Positions 1 to 6,919 of a DNA stretch of 35,601 nucleotides are shown in pieces. The notes beneath the pieces are model-generated. The model saw nothing but the letters and a program-made list of their open reading frames with translations. It was not told where the DNA came from and did no database searches. This DNA comes from an uncultured Bacteroidales bacterium. GTDB taxonomy: Bacteria > Bacteroidota > Bacteroidia > Bacteroidales > Paludibacteraceae. The translations under genes and the position numbers were made by a program. Position 1 is the stretch's first letter. Every line of letters begins with the position of its first letter. The DNA is taken from the NCBI GenBank assembly GCA_900316995.1, contig ONEZ01000022.1, positions 1 to 35,601 on the forward strand, in the 5' to 3' direction.

Positions 1-1
1 A

Positions 2-70
2 AAATACTGTAACATTGTTACCAAAGTGACAGATGCTTGTCTTCTTGAAATACTGTACTCTTATTACCAA
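2..70. repeat. Imperfect 23-bp direct repeat downstream of the first gene
   Basis: Two 23-base units at 2-24 and 48-70 both begin AAATACTGTA and end TTACCAA, with a different 6-base middle. Start-to-start spacing is 46 bases. They lie just downstream of the leftward gene ending at 105, at the window edge. They could be paired protein-binding sites for a gene outside the window or remnants of a longer repeat. No function can be assigned from sequence alone. Confidence 0.45.
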
Positions 71-104
71 TTTTACTGCATTTTAAGTTACCGATAACAA
101 GTGT

Positions 105-701
105 TTAGCTGACCCTGTCAACGCCAAGTATTGAGGTTAGTCCGCTTATCATCCCCACTGCGTATGATTTAGTGCACTCACCGCTCTCGGTGGTAAGGTT
201 ATCCACATACAGCGGCTCACCCAATGTGAAGTGTAGGCAGTAGAACTTGTCTCCCACTCTCCACGATGCGTTCTCCACAGCCTCAATACGGAACTGCAAA
301 TCTCCTAAATAGAGCAGCGTGGTGGTTCTGTCAGGAAACCACGATATCGTGAGTCTGTCTCCTGCCTGAAGCTCCGTGACGTTCACTGTAAACTTGTCAA
401 TCTCACCAGACTCCTTCTTAGCCAATGTTTTCTCATGCTCCAAAAAGCTGCCAAAATCAGGATAGCCAAGATACTTTGACAGTACGTCAAGGGTGCTCTT
501 GTGTATTGATTTATAGCGGTTAACATACCCCCATAACCTCATAAGGGTGTGCTCATTGATAAAACATCCATCAGACTTACTGATAACAGTAGCAAGTGTA
601 ACAAAATCTGACGGTGCCTTAGGTCTCACCCCTGAAGTCTCTTCTATTCTTCTCTTAATAAGATCCAGTTCCGGTCTATCTTTTAATATCGATGTTTTCA
701 T
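105..701 (-). CDS. HTH-like hypothetical protein, Bacteroidota type
   Basis: This 198-residue protein has no predicted signal peptide or membrane helix. Residues about 1-85 resemble a helical N-terminal region common in uncharacterised Bacteroidota proteins, with the hallmark HTLMRLWGY followed by a stretch like LDVLSKYLGYPDFGSF, suggestive of a winged-helix or HTH-like DNA-binding fold. The rest (about 95-198) is predicted mostly beta-strand and I do not recognise it. The ATG at 701 is chosen over one 12 codons upstream because that longer start would overlap the end of prmA; from 701 the gap to the prmA stop is 5 bases. It is probably co-transcribed with prmA. The role is unknown; a transcription regulator is only an inference from the N-terminal pattern. 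Confidence 0.75.
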   Translation of the reverse strand: MKTSILKDRPELDLIKRRIEETSGVRPKAPSDFVTLATVISKSDGCFINEHTLMRLWGYVNRYKSIHKSTLDVLSKYLGYPDFGSFLEHEKTLAKKESGEIDKFTVNVTELQAGDRLTISWFPDRTTTLLYLGDLQFRIEAVENASWRVGDKFYCLHFTLGEPLYVDNLTTESGECTKSYAVGMISGLTSILGVDRVS

Positions 702-706
702 AATTT

Positions 707-1537
707 CTATAGTTTCATAAACTTTGCAGCCACCCAATCTTCATTTTCTATGCTGCCAAGGTACTCAAGGCCAAGGCGTTTGGCACGGCGGCTGAGCTGG
801 GGAAGGTCTGAGGTGTAGAAACCGCTCATGTAGAGCACGCCTTTGGGCTCTAAGACGGCGCAGTAGGTCTCCATGTCACGCAGCAGGATGTTGAGGTTTA
901 TATTGGCGAATATGGCGTTGTAGGTCTTGCCTTGCGATGCAAGAAGCGCAGCATCGCCGAGCGATATATTCATATTCACACCGCTAAGAGCACAGTTCTC
1001 ACGGGCATTACGCACACTCCACTCGTCTATGTCTATACCGTCAACCTCTGATGCGCCACGCATTGAGGCAAGTATGCCAAGCACAGCGGTGCCGCAGCCC
1101 ATGTCAAGCACCCGCTTGCCCTGGAAATTGTCACGCAGCAGCCAGCGCAGCATTGAGGCGGTGGTCTGGTGGTGGCCTGAGCCAAACGACATTTTAGGGT
1201 TAATGGTTATGCGGTACTCGGCATCGGGGACATCAGTGTGATTAGAGCCGCAGATTACACATCGGTTGTCTATGACTATAGGGGTGAAACCGCTCTTCTC
1301 CCACTCCTCGTTCCAATCTTTGTCCTCCATATCCTCCACTGAACAGGCGTAGCCGTCAAGCACTTCATTTAAACTTTGCGGATTATAAATGGTCTTACTG
1401 ATGTAAGCGTAAAGCATTGAGGCGCTTTCATCTGTTTCAAAACTGTCACAACCAGCCTCTGAAAGGTAGTAAATTAGCGTATCACGCTCTAATTCTGAGC
1501 AATTTGGCAGAGAAACGGAAATTTTAACGTATTGCAT
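707..1537 (-). CDS. prmA: Ribosomal protein L11 methyltransferase PrmA
   Basis: This 276-residue cytosolic SAM-dependent methyltransferase is expected to trimethylate ribosomal protein L11. It has the PrmA layout: an N-terminal substrate-recognition domain (about 1-105), then the PrmA hallmark NPKMSFGSGHHQTT at about 113-126, SAM motif I VLDMGCGTAVLGILA at 143-157, and the catalytic-site motif FANINLNIL at about 210-218. Length fits the Bacteroidota form, which is slightly shorter than the E. coli protein. It is the first gene of a two-gene leftward unit, with a TAnnTTTG box at 1577-1584 that would give a leader of about 35 bases. Confidence 0.95.
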   Translation of the reverse strand: MQYVKISVSLPNCSELERDTLIYYLSEAGCDSFETDESASMLYAYISKTIYNPQSLNEVLDGYACSVEDMEDKDWNEEWEKSGFTPIVIDNRCVICGSNHTDVPDAEYRITINPKMSFGSGHHQTTASMLRWLLRDNFQGKRVLDMGCGTAVLGILASMRGASEVDGIDIDEWSVRNARENCALSGVNMNISLGDAALLASQGKTYNAIFANINLNILLRDMETYCAVLEPKGVLYMSGFYTSDLPQLSRRAKRLGLEYLGSIENEDWVAAKFMKL

Positions 1538-1561
1538 TTTTTAGACTAAGAAAAAAATATT

Positions 1562-1569
1562 TACCTTTG
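1562..1569 (+). promoter_or_regulatory. Predicted -7 box for the Gly-rich secreted protein gene
   Basis: TACCTTTG matches the Bacteroidota -7 consensus TAnnTTTG. It predicts a start near 1574 and a leader of about 35 bases before the ATG at 1609. No good TTG lies at the expected -33 position. It interlocks with the opposite-strand box at 1577-1584. Confidence 0.55.
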
Positions 1570-1576
1570 TGAGTTG

Positions 1577-1584
1577 CAAAAGTA
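1577..1584 (-). promoter_or_regulatory. Predicted -7 box for prmA
   Basis: On the minus strand the sequence reads TACTTTTG, an exact TAnnTTTG match. It predicts a start near 1572, about 35 bases before prmA. The box lies inside the footprint expected for the rightward promoter at 1562-1569. Confidence 0.55.
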
Positions 1585-1608
1585 AAAAAAATTACTTGAT
1601 TTTGCCGT

Positions 1609-2700
1609 ATGAAACGTATCAAGAACATTATTTTGCTATTGGGTGTTACGCTTACAGCGTTCGCCCAGAATTATTATGACGACATTTATTACACAGCTCC
1701 TGTGTCTAAAAAGGCCACTATAGTGGAGCCCGTCAAGACCAAGACCACCACTACAACCACAAGTACCACCACCACCACAAGCAGTACCACTGCAAGCAGC
1801 ACCACTGCCAGCAGTGCGTCAAAAACCACACGTGATGTTGATGAGTATAACCGTTACTATTCTAACTCCGATGCAAACCGCACTGCAGAGGCGCAGCCGC
1901 AGATGGAGGATTACACATACACGGGGCGTATTGCCAAATTCTATGACCCTGAGGTGGCCACATACAAGACCATTGATGACAATGATTACACCACCACCTA
2001 CACCACAACCACCACTGAAACCACATACGTTACAGTGGTTCCTACCACCACATGGGCGCTAAGCTGGGGGTGGGGTGTCTGGTACAGACCTTGGTACAGC
2101 GCAGTGTGGTACGATCCTTGGTATGACCCATGGTACCGCCCTTGGTATGACCCGTACTGGCGCAGACCTGCACCATACCGCCCATATTATCCGTATTACA
2201 GACCAGCACCCAGACCAAGACCTTATCCAGGTCCAGGCTATGGTCCAGGACGCAATCCTGGCAGAGGCTACTCAAGCGGACACACTCGTAGCTCACAAGG
2301 TGGTTACTCAGGCGGTGGCAGAAGCGGAGGCTATTCAGGCGGAGGAAGTTACTCAGGCGGAGGAAGAGGCTATTCTGGAGGCGGAAGCTACTCTGGAGCC
2401 AGTGGAAACCATACCCGTAGCAATTCAGCAGGCTCCACACGTTCCAGCAGTCCGACACGGCCTCTGAACCCAGGCTCAAGCTCGTCATACAGCACTCCAA
2501 CACATAGTACGCCAACACACAGCACATCTACGCATAGCAGCGGCTACTCTGGAACTGGCACACGTTCAGGTGGTTCTACCAGCTTTGGAGGCGGCAGTTC
2601 TGCAGGACGTTCAGGCGGTGGTTTTAGTGGAGGCGGACGTTCAGGCGGCGGTTTTAGCGGAGGCGGACGCTCTGGCGGATTCAGCGGAGGTCGTCACTAA
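1609..2700 (+). CDS. Secreted Thr/Ser-, Tyr/Trp/Pro- and Gly-rich low-complexity protein
   Basis: This 363-residue protein has a Sec signal peptide at 1-19 (hydrophobic core IILLLGVTLTAFAQ). Four compositional zones follow: a Thr/Ser tract at about 45-75; an acidic/Thr stretch to about 145; a Trp/Tyr/Pro/Asp block at about 148-200 with repeated DPWY/RPWY units; and a Gly/Ser/Arg C-terminus from about 215 with many YSGGG and RSGGGFSGG units. The last part is encoded by a 30-bp tandem DNA repeat (2605-2694). It has no lipobox, and no enzyme domain is visible. It precedes an OmpP1-type gene by 35 bases with no terminator between, so the two are likely co-transcribed. It is most likely an envelope-associated disordered or adhesive protein, which is inference. 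The length could vary between strains through the repeats. Confidence 0.8.
   Translation: MKRIKNIILLLGVTLTAFAQNYYDDIYYTAPVSKKATIVEPVKTKTTTTTTSTTTTTSSTTASSTTASSASKTTRDVDEYNRYYSNSDANRTAEAQPQMEDYTYTGRIAKFYDPEVATYKTIDDNDYTTTYTTTTTETTYVTVVPTTTWALSWGWGVWYRPWYSAVWYDPWYDPWYRPWYDPYWRRPAPYRPYYPYYRPAPRPRPYPGPGYGPGRNPGRGYSSGHTRSSQGGYSGGGRSGGYSGGGSYSGGGRGYSGGGSYSGASGNHTRSNSAGSTRSSSPTRPLNPGSSSSYSTPTHSTPTHSTSTHSSGYSGTGTRSGGSTSFGGGSSAGRSGGGFSGGGRSGGGFSGGGRSGGFSGGRH
2605..2694 (+). repeat. 30-bp tandem coding repeat
   Basis: Three consecutive 30-base units begin GGACGTTCAGG or GGACGCTCTGG at 2605, 2635 and 2665. The first two are nearly identical; the third is diverged and a little shortened. Each encodes about ten residues of the GRSGGGFSGG type. 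The unit is a multiple of three, so copy-number change would keep the frame. Confidence 0.75.
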
Positions 2701-2735
2701 CATAAGTTGATAAAAATTAAGCATAACGCACAGAT

Positions 2736-4283
2736 ATGAACCTAAAAAAGATTTTTACAGTATTTGCATGCAGCACAGCCTCAGCATTAGCTATGGCACA
2801 ATTCCCTTTGCTCACAAACTATGACACTGCACTGTTTGGGCAGAGTGAGTTGAACGGTACAGCCAGATTTGTGGGAGTGGGCGGAGCCATGGGTGCTCTT
2901 GGCGGCGATGCCACCACCATTTTCTACAATCCAGCCGGTATAGGCATATACCGCACATCAGAGATTACAGCGTCACTCAATGTACACTGGACAAACACCA
3001 CCATGAGTGATAACAACTACACTGGCCCGCAAGAGAGGAAAGTAGCAGCAAACCTTGCTAACATAGCATACATTGGCCACTGGGATATAGGAGCTGCTAC
3101 GGGAAAAGAAAAGGGGCTGATAGGAATAAGCTTTGGCGCAGCCTATAACCGCAAGAAGAATTTTGACCGTGTAGGCAGTTACAGCACCACCAAGAACTAC
3201 TCCAAAACCCAGTTCTATGCATACGATGCCTTTGGTCAGGAGAGCCAGTATCTGACTGTCAGAAACTTTGGAAATGAAGCGGTGGGATGGCGTGCCATAA
3301 CAGGTTATGAGACCTTTATGTTTGATGAGAAGACCCCAGGGTCAAATGATTATATCTCATATTTTGACAAACTCACAGGCGGTAGCGGCAATGTGCAGGA
3401 TAGAGTCTCTTTTTCTGAGACTGGCGGCACCAATATGTTTGCAGTGAGCCTTGCAGGTAACGTAAGTAACATATTCTACCTTGGAATGAGCTTTGAGTGT
3501 GACTACACCCGTTACCAGCGTTCAGACAACTATTCAGAGCAAATGCCTAACGGGCGTACATTGAACACCACCAGTTATCTCTATCTGGCAGGTACAGCAT
3601 TCACCTACAAGGTGGGCTTTATAATCCGCCCCACTAACTGGCTTAGGATAGGTGGTGCATACCACACTCCTTCATACTACTATGTAAACAGCCAGAACTA
3701 CGCCACAGCAAATTCTAACCTTGACGGCAAGTTTGGCTCAGTGGAGACTCCTACAAACAACCAGCGTGCTAAGATTGACGCTCCTATGCAGGCTATCGCA
3801 AGCCTTGGATTTGTGCTGGGCAAGTTTGGTTTTGTGGGCATTGACTACCAGTGGTCAAACGAGTCTGGTACCAAGCTAATGAACGCATCGGGGTTGGCAC
3901 ACAACACTATAAATGACATCACTAAGCAAGATGTTGTGGATACTCACACAGTTAGAGTAGGCTTTGAGATAAAGCCGTTTGACGCCCTCTCACTGCGTAT
4001 AGGTGGAGGTTACCGCACAGCCGCAAACAAAAAGGACGCAAGCCGTTACTACTATACAGCTGACACTCGTACAGACACCCATTATATCAATGACAAGGGA
4101 GCATACAATATTACAGCTGGCTTAGGCTACCGTGTAGGCCGCCACTCACTTGATATAGCATACGTATGGCAGGTTACTAACGGAGATTACTATGAGTTCA
4201 ACACCCCTGAACTCAACGTACAGCCAATGAACATAAGAAGCGTCAGGAATCAGATTGTGTTCTCATACGGAGTACGTTTCTAA
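2736..4283 (+). CDS. OmpP1/FadL/TodX-family outer membrane protein
   Basis: This 515-residue outer membrane beta-barrel has a signal peptide ending in ALAMAQ at about residue 22. The mature N-terminus carries the family hallmark: GTARFVGVGGAMGALGGDAT followed by FYNPAGIGIY (about 42-73), as in FadL-type hydrophobic-compound transporters where this region forms the hatch. Many alternating aromatic and hydrophobic strands follow. The C-terminus ends in VRF, a typical terminal aromatic for barrel assembly. The substrate is unknown; Bacteroidota members are often labelled hemin receptor or fatty acid transporter without proof. Its 3' end overlaps the convergent lpxB by 41 bases. Confidence 0.85.
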   Translation: MNLKKIFTVFACSTASALAMAQFPLLTNYDTALFGQSELNGTARFVGVGGAMGALGGDATTIFYNPAGIGIYRTSEITASLNVHWTNTTMSDNNYTGPQERKVAANLANIAYIGHWDIGAATGKEKGLIGISFGAAYNRKKNFDRVGSYSTTKNYSKTQFYAYDAFGQESQYLTVRNFGNEAVGWRAITGYETFMFDEKTPGSNDYISYFDKLTGGSGNVQDRVSFSETGGTNMFAVSLAGNVSNIFYLGMSFECDYTRYQRSDNYSEQMPNGRTLNTTSYLYLAGTAFTYKVGFIIRPTNWLRIGGAYHTPSYYYVNSQNYATANSNLDGKFGSVETPTNNQRAKIDAPMQAIASLGFVLGKFGFVGIDYQWSNESGTKLMNASGLAHNTINDITKQDVVDTHTVRVGFEIKPFDALSLRIGGGYRTAANKKDASRYYYTADTRTDTHYINDKGAYNITAGLGYRVGRHSLDIAYVWQVTNGDYYEFNTPELNVQPMNIRSVRNQIVFSYGVRF

Positions 4284-5391
4284 TATCATCAGCCACCATA
4301 TCTGACGAGACATTGTCTCCAAGTGTGGTGGCTATTTTTTCATAGCCGCTGAGCACGGCATCTCTCCGCTCTTCATTATAAACAAGTTCCTTAAGGTATT
4401 TAATAACGCTTGACGCCTTGGCTTCATGCGCCACAAGCTCTTTAACAGTCTCCTCGCCCGATATAATGTTCACAAGCGATATGTAAGGCAGTTTCATTAT
4501 ATACTTTCTGCCCACATAGTATAGCAGGCGCGGTATAAATACAGGATAAACCACTACTTGGGGCACACGGAACAGGGCAGCCTCAAGCGTAGCAGTACCA
4601 GAGTTCACCACAGCCGCCGATGCTAAAGAAAGCAGCGGATATGTCTGGTCAAACACTATATGAATATCCCTGTCCACTTTATTATAGAGTTTGTGGTCAA
4701 CCGCACTTGTGCCTGCAAGCACAAACTGGCAGTCTGAGAACTCTGTGCGGTCAATATCGTTAAAGAGAGAAATGGTGCGCTCCACCTCCTGCTTTCTGCT
4801 GCCAGGCAGCAGCGCAATAATCTTCTTTCTTGTATCTAATTCATTAACAAGGTAAAAGTCTTCAGCTTTTACTTTATATGCGCTTGAAACACTCTGTACG
4901 CAAGGATTACCTACGTACTCCACCTTGTCATATCCATGTTTTTTGTAAAAGTCAACCTCAAACGGGAATATGCAATACACCTTGTCAATGTACTTCTTTA
5001 TCTGCTCCACCCTCCCTGGTTTCCACGCCCATATTTTAGGCGGAATGTAGTAGATTACGGTAAGGTTAAGTACCGTTTTGGCATACTTGGCAATTTCAAG
5101 ATTAAAGCCAGGGTAATCTATAAGTATAAGGATATCTGGAGCGTATGAGGCTATATCCTCCTTGCAGTCATTCATATTACGGAGTATCTTACTGGCGTTT
5201 AGAGCCACGTTAAGAAAACCCATTATGGCTGTGTCACGGTAGTGCTGCACTAAACTGCCGCCTGCCACAAGCATCTTGTCTCCGCCATAATAACGGAACT
5301 CCGCATTCTCATCAACTTTTATAATAGACTTTATCAGGTTGCTTCCGTGCAAATCTCCGGAGGCCTCGCCTGCAATTAAGTAATACTTCAT
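4243..5391 (-). CDS. lpxB: Lipid-A-disaccharide synthase LpxB
   Basis: This 382-residue GT19 glycosyltransferase condenses UDP-2,3-diacylglucosamine with lipid X to form the lipid A disaccharide at the inner membrane face. The N-terminus YYLIAGEASGDLHGSNLI is diagnostic. Further family regions are IPPKIWAWKPGR (about 136-147), LLPGSRKQEV (about 194-203) and the nucleotide-sugar site NSGTATLEAALFRVPQVV (about 263-280). The length is normal. It is the last gene of the leftward paaK-ACT-surE-small membrane protein-lpxB run. The leader directly abutting the ATG is built of octamer tandem repeats (5391-5454), which is odd. The 3' end overlaps the convergent OmpP1-family gene. Confidence 0.96.
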   Translation of the reverse strand: MKYYLIAGEASGDLHGSNLIKSIIKVDENAEFRYYGGDKMLVAGGSLVQHYRDTAIMGFLNVALNASKILRNMNDCKEDIASYAPDILILIDYPGFNLEIAKYAKTVLNLTVIYYIPPKIWAWKPGRVEQIKKYIDKVYCIFPFEVDFYKKHGYDKVEYVGNPCVQSVSSAYKVKAEDFYLVNELDTRKKIIALLPGSRKQEVERTISLFNDIDRTEFSDCQFVLAGTSAVDHKLYNKVDRDIHIVFDQTYPLLSLASAAVVNSGTATLEAALFRVPQVVVYPVFIPRLLYYVGRKYIMKLPYISLVNIISGEETVKELVAHEAKASSVIKYLKELVYNEERRDAVLSGYEKIATTLGDNVSSDMVADDIRNVLRMRTQSDS

Positions 5392-5454
5392 GGTGAACTG
5401 GTGAACTGGTGAACCGTTTAATCGAATAAACGATTAACCGATTAACCGATTAAA
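5391..5454. repeat. Two octamer tandem arrays flanking a short palindrome, in the lpxB leader
   Basis: Three perfect copies of TGGTGAAC (5391-5414) are followed by an imperfect palindrome with arms CGTTTA at 5415-5420 and TAAACG at 5427-5432. Then come three copies of CGATTAAC (5431-5454, the last with one change). Read along lpxB, the octamer GTTCACCA is repeated so that the final copy supplies the A of the ATG. The block fills the 58-base gap between the small membrane-protein gene and lpxB. Confidence 0.9.
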
Positions 5455-5731
5455 CAAATAAGTAAATTAGCAACATCAAATACGGCACAATCCCAAGTAT
5501 CCCCCCCTTGCAAACTCTCCAACGCTCTGTCTTGTAGCCCCAGAAGAGTACAAGTGAGCTGGGCAGCTGACACATTATAACATAATTGAGAAACACCGGC
5601 TGATGCAGCCATATAGTTATCTCTGAGAATGTTGACTGTGAGACAGCCTCCCATGTGAAGGCAAAAATCACAAAAGGGAGTATTATACAAACGGAAAAAC
5701 CAAGCAAAAAATTGTCAAACTTCTTCTGCAT
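5450..5731 (-). CDS. Small hypothetical membrane protein between surE and lpxB
   Basis: This 93-residue protein has three predicted hydrophobic segments (about 8-27, 44-65 and 75-93). There is no recognised catalytic motif. It starts 17 bases inside the 3' end of surE, a coupling that favours translation from this ATG rather than from a shorter out-of-frame ORF in the same place. A small uncharacterised membrane protein at this place (surE-x-lpxB) is, from memory, common in Bacteroidota, which suggests an envelope role without proving it. Confidence 0.75.
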   Translation of the reverse strand: MQKKFDNFLLGFSVCIILPFVIFAFTWEAVSQSTFSEITIWLHQPVFLNYVIMCQLPSSLVLFWGYKTERWRVCKGGILGIVPYLMLLIYLFV

Positions 5732-6497
5732 CGTAACTGAAAGATGACATTTGTTTTAGGTAAGTGTAGTCTGTAACATCAAGATGACATGGTGTTACTG
5801 AGCCGTAACCTGCCGCTATAACCGCCTCATCTGTATCTGTGGCGTCCGGTTCCATGTTAAGGAACTCACCTGTAAGCCATGAATATTTTCTGCCAAGCGG
5901 ATCCACCCTCTCTTCAAAACGCTCAAGCCACCGTCCTCTGCACTGCCTGGCAACCCTCAGTCCACGTAGCTGTGGAATATAGGGAAAATTTACGTTTAGG
6001 CATACATCATGCGGCAAGCCCTCTCTAAGCACCTTCTCCACTATTGGCACAGAGTACTTCAGCGCCTCTGTAAAATCTGCGTCAGGGTCATGGGAGCATA
6101 AGGAGAGGCCTATTGAGTCTATACCCATCATACAGCCGTCAAATGCAGCTCCCATAGTTCCTGAATAAATTACGTTTACTGATGTGTTTGAGCCGTGGTT
6201 GATACCTGACACCAGCAGGTCAGGACACTTTTTCATAATAGAGTGAGCACCTACTTTCACACAGTCGCTCGGCGTGCCATTACAGCGGTACGCCACCACC
6301 CCAGGCTCTTCATACTGTTTCCAGTAGCGCAGAGGGTCATGCACGGTAATGGCGTTTGACTGAGCTGAACGCGGTCCGTCTGGAGCCACTACTGTAATAT
6401 CGCCCAAGTGCTTTATGGCCTGCACAAGGCAGTTTATACCTTTGGCGGTAATGCCGTCATCGTTGGTTACAAGTATCTGCGGTCTCATTAAAATCAC
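5715..6497 (-). CDS. surE: 5'/3'-nucleotidase SurE
   Basis: This 260-residue metal-dependent nucleoside-5'/3'-monophosphatase has the diagnostic N-terminal metal site ILVTNDDGITAKG (about 8-20, the paired Asp residues binding the divalent cation). Other family regions are APDGPRSAQSNAIT (about 38-51), NGTPSDCVKVG (about 73-83) and VSGINHGSNTSVNVIYSGTM (about 96-115). The ATG at 6497 leaves five residues before the conserved PxILV, similar to Bacteroides homologues; an internal ATG at 6488 is also possible. It lies 9 bases after the ACT-domain gene and overlaps the next gene by 17 bases, consistent with one operon. Confidence 0.94.
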   Translation of the reverse strand: MILMRPQILVTNDDGITAKGINCLVQAIKHLGDITVVAPDGPRSAQSNAITVHDPLRYWKQYEEPGVVAYRCNGTPSDCVKVGAHSIMKKCPDLLVSGINHGSNTSVNVIYSGTMGAAFDGCMMGIDSIGLSLCSHDPDADFTEALKYSVPIVEKVLREGLPHDVCLNVNFPYIPQLRGLRVARQCRGRWLERFEERVDPLGRKYSWLTGEFLNMEPDATDTDEAVIAAGYGSVTPCHLDVTDYTYLKQMSSFSYDAEEV

Positions 6498-6506
6498 TGA
6501 ATTATA

Positions 6507-6908
6507 CTAAATCATCTCAACTCCGTTCTTTGAAAGCGTGTCAAGAGCGGCGTTCATATCATCTGGCTTGATAGCCACGCTCGCCTTCTCACCGTCTGAG
6601 AATGCGTACATGTACTCAATATATACCTTGGCTTGTGCAAGCTGGTCAAGAATCTTGTCAAGCGTACCCACAGTGTTTGATATGTTAAGGGCTATGACAT
6701 CGGTGGTGGAAACGGCAAAACCGTTCTCCTTCAGCACCTGCTTGGCCTTTTCTGTATCATCAACCAAAAGGCGCAGTATTCCAAAATCAGAGTTATCTGC
6801 AACAGAGAAGGCACGCATGTTAACACCTGCCTTGCTTAGCACCTTGGTCACATCATTAAGACGTCCTGTCTTGTTCTCAAGAAATATTGATAATTGGATT
6901 GTTGTCAT
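6507..6908 (-). CDS. Tandem ACT-domain amino-acid-binding protein
   Basis: This 133-residue protein consists of two ACT domains (about 3-68 and 70-133). The first has the ligand-loop pattern FLENKTGRLNDVTKVLSKAGVNMRAF, quoted here only as its core ENKTGRLNDV and AGVNMRA. The second begins at about NTVGTLDKILDQLAQ. No enzyme domain is attached, so it is a stand-alone regulatory ACT protein. It lies 11 bases after paaK, a pairing seen in many Bacteroidota and other anaerobes, where it is thought to sense an aromatic amino acid or related ligand. That role is inference. Confidence 0.9.
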   Translation of the reverse strand: MTTIQLSIFLENKTGRLNDVTKVLSKAGVNMRAFSVADNSDFGILRLLVDDTEKAKQVLKENGFAVSTTDVIALNISNTVGTLDKILDQLAQAKVYIEYMYAFSDGEKASVAIKPDDMNAALDTLSKNGVEMI

Positions 6909-6919
6909 GATAATAGGTT

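Noticed and set aside
87-98. GTTA-CCGA-TAAC inverted repeat as a terminator of the first gene
   Set aside because: A 4-bp stem with no T-tract is too weak.
2042-2527. Long open frame on the minus strand inside the Gly-rich gene
   Set aside because: It arises from the biased codons of the low-complexity gene on the plus strand and encodes nothing recognisable.
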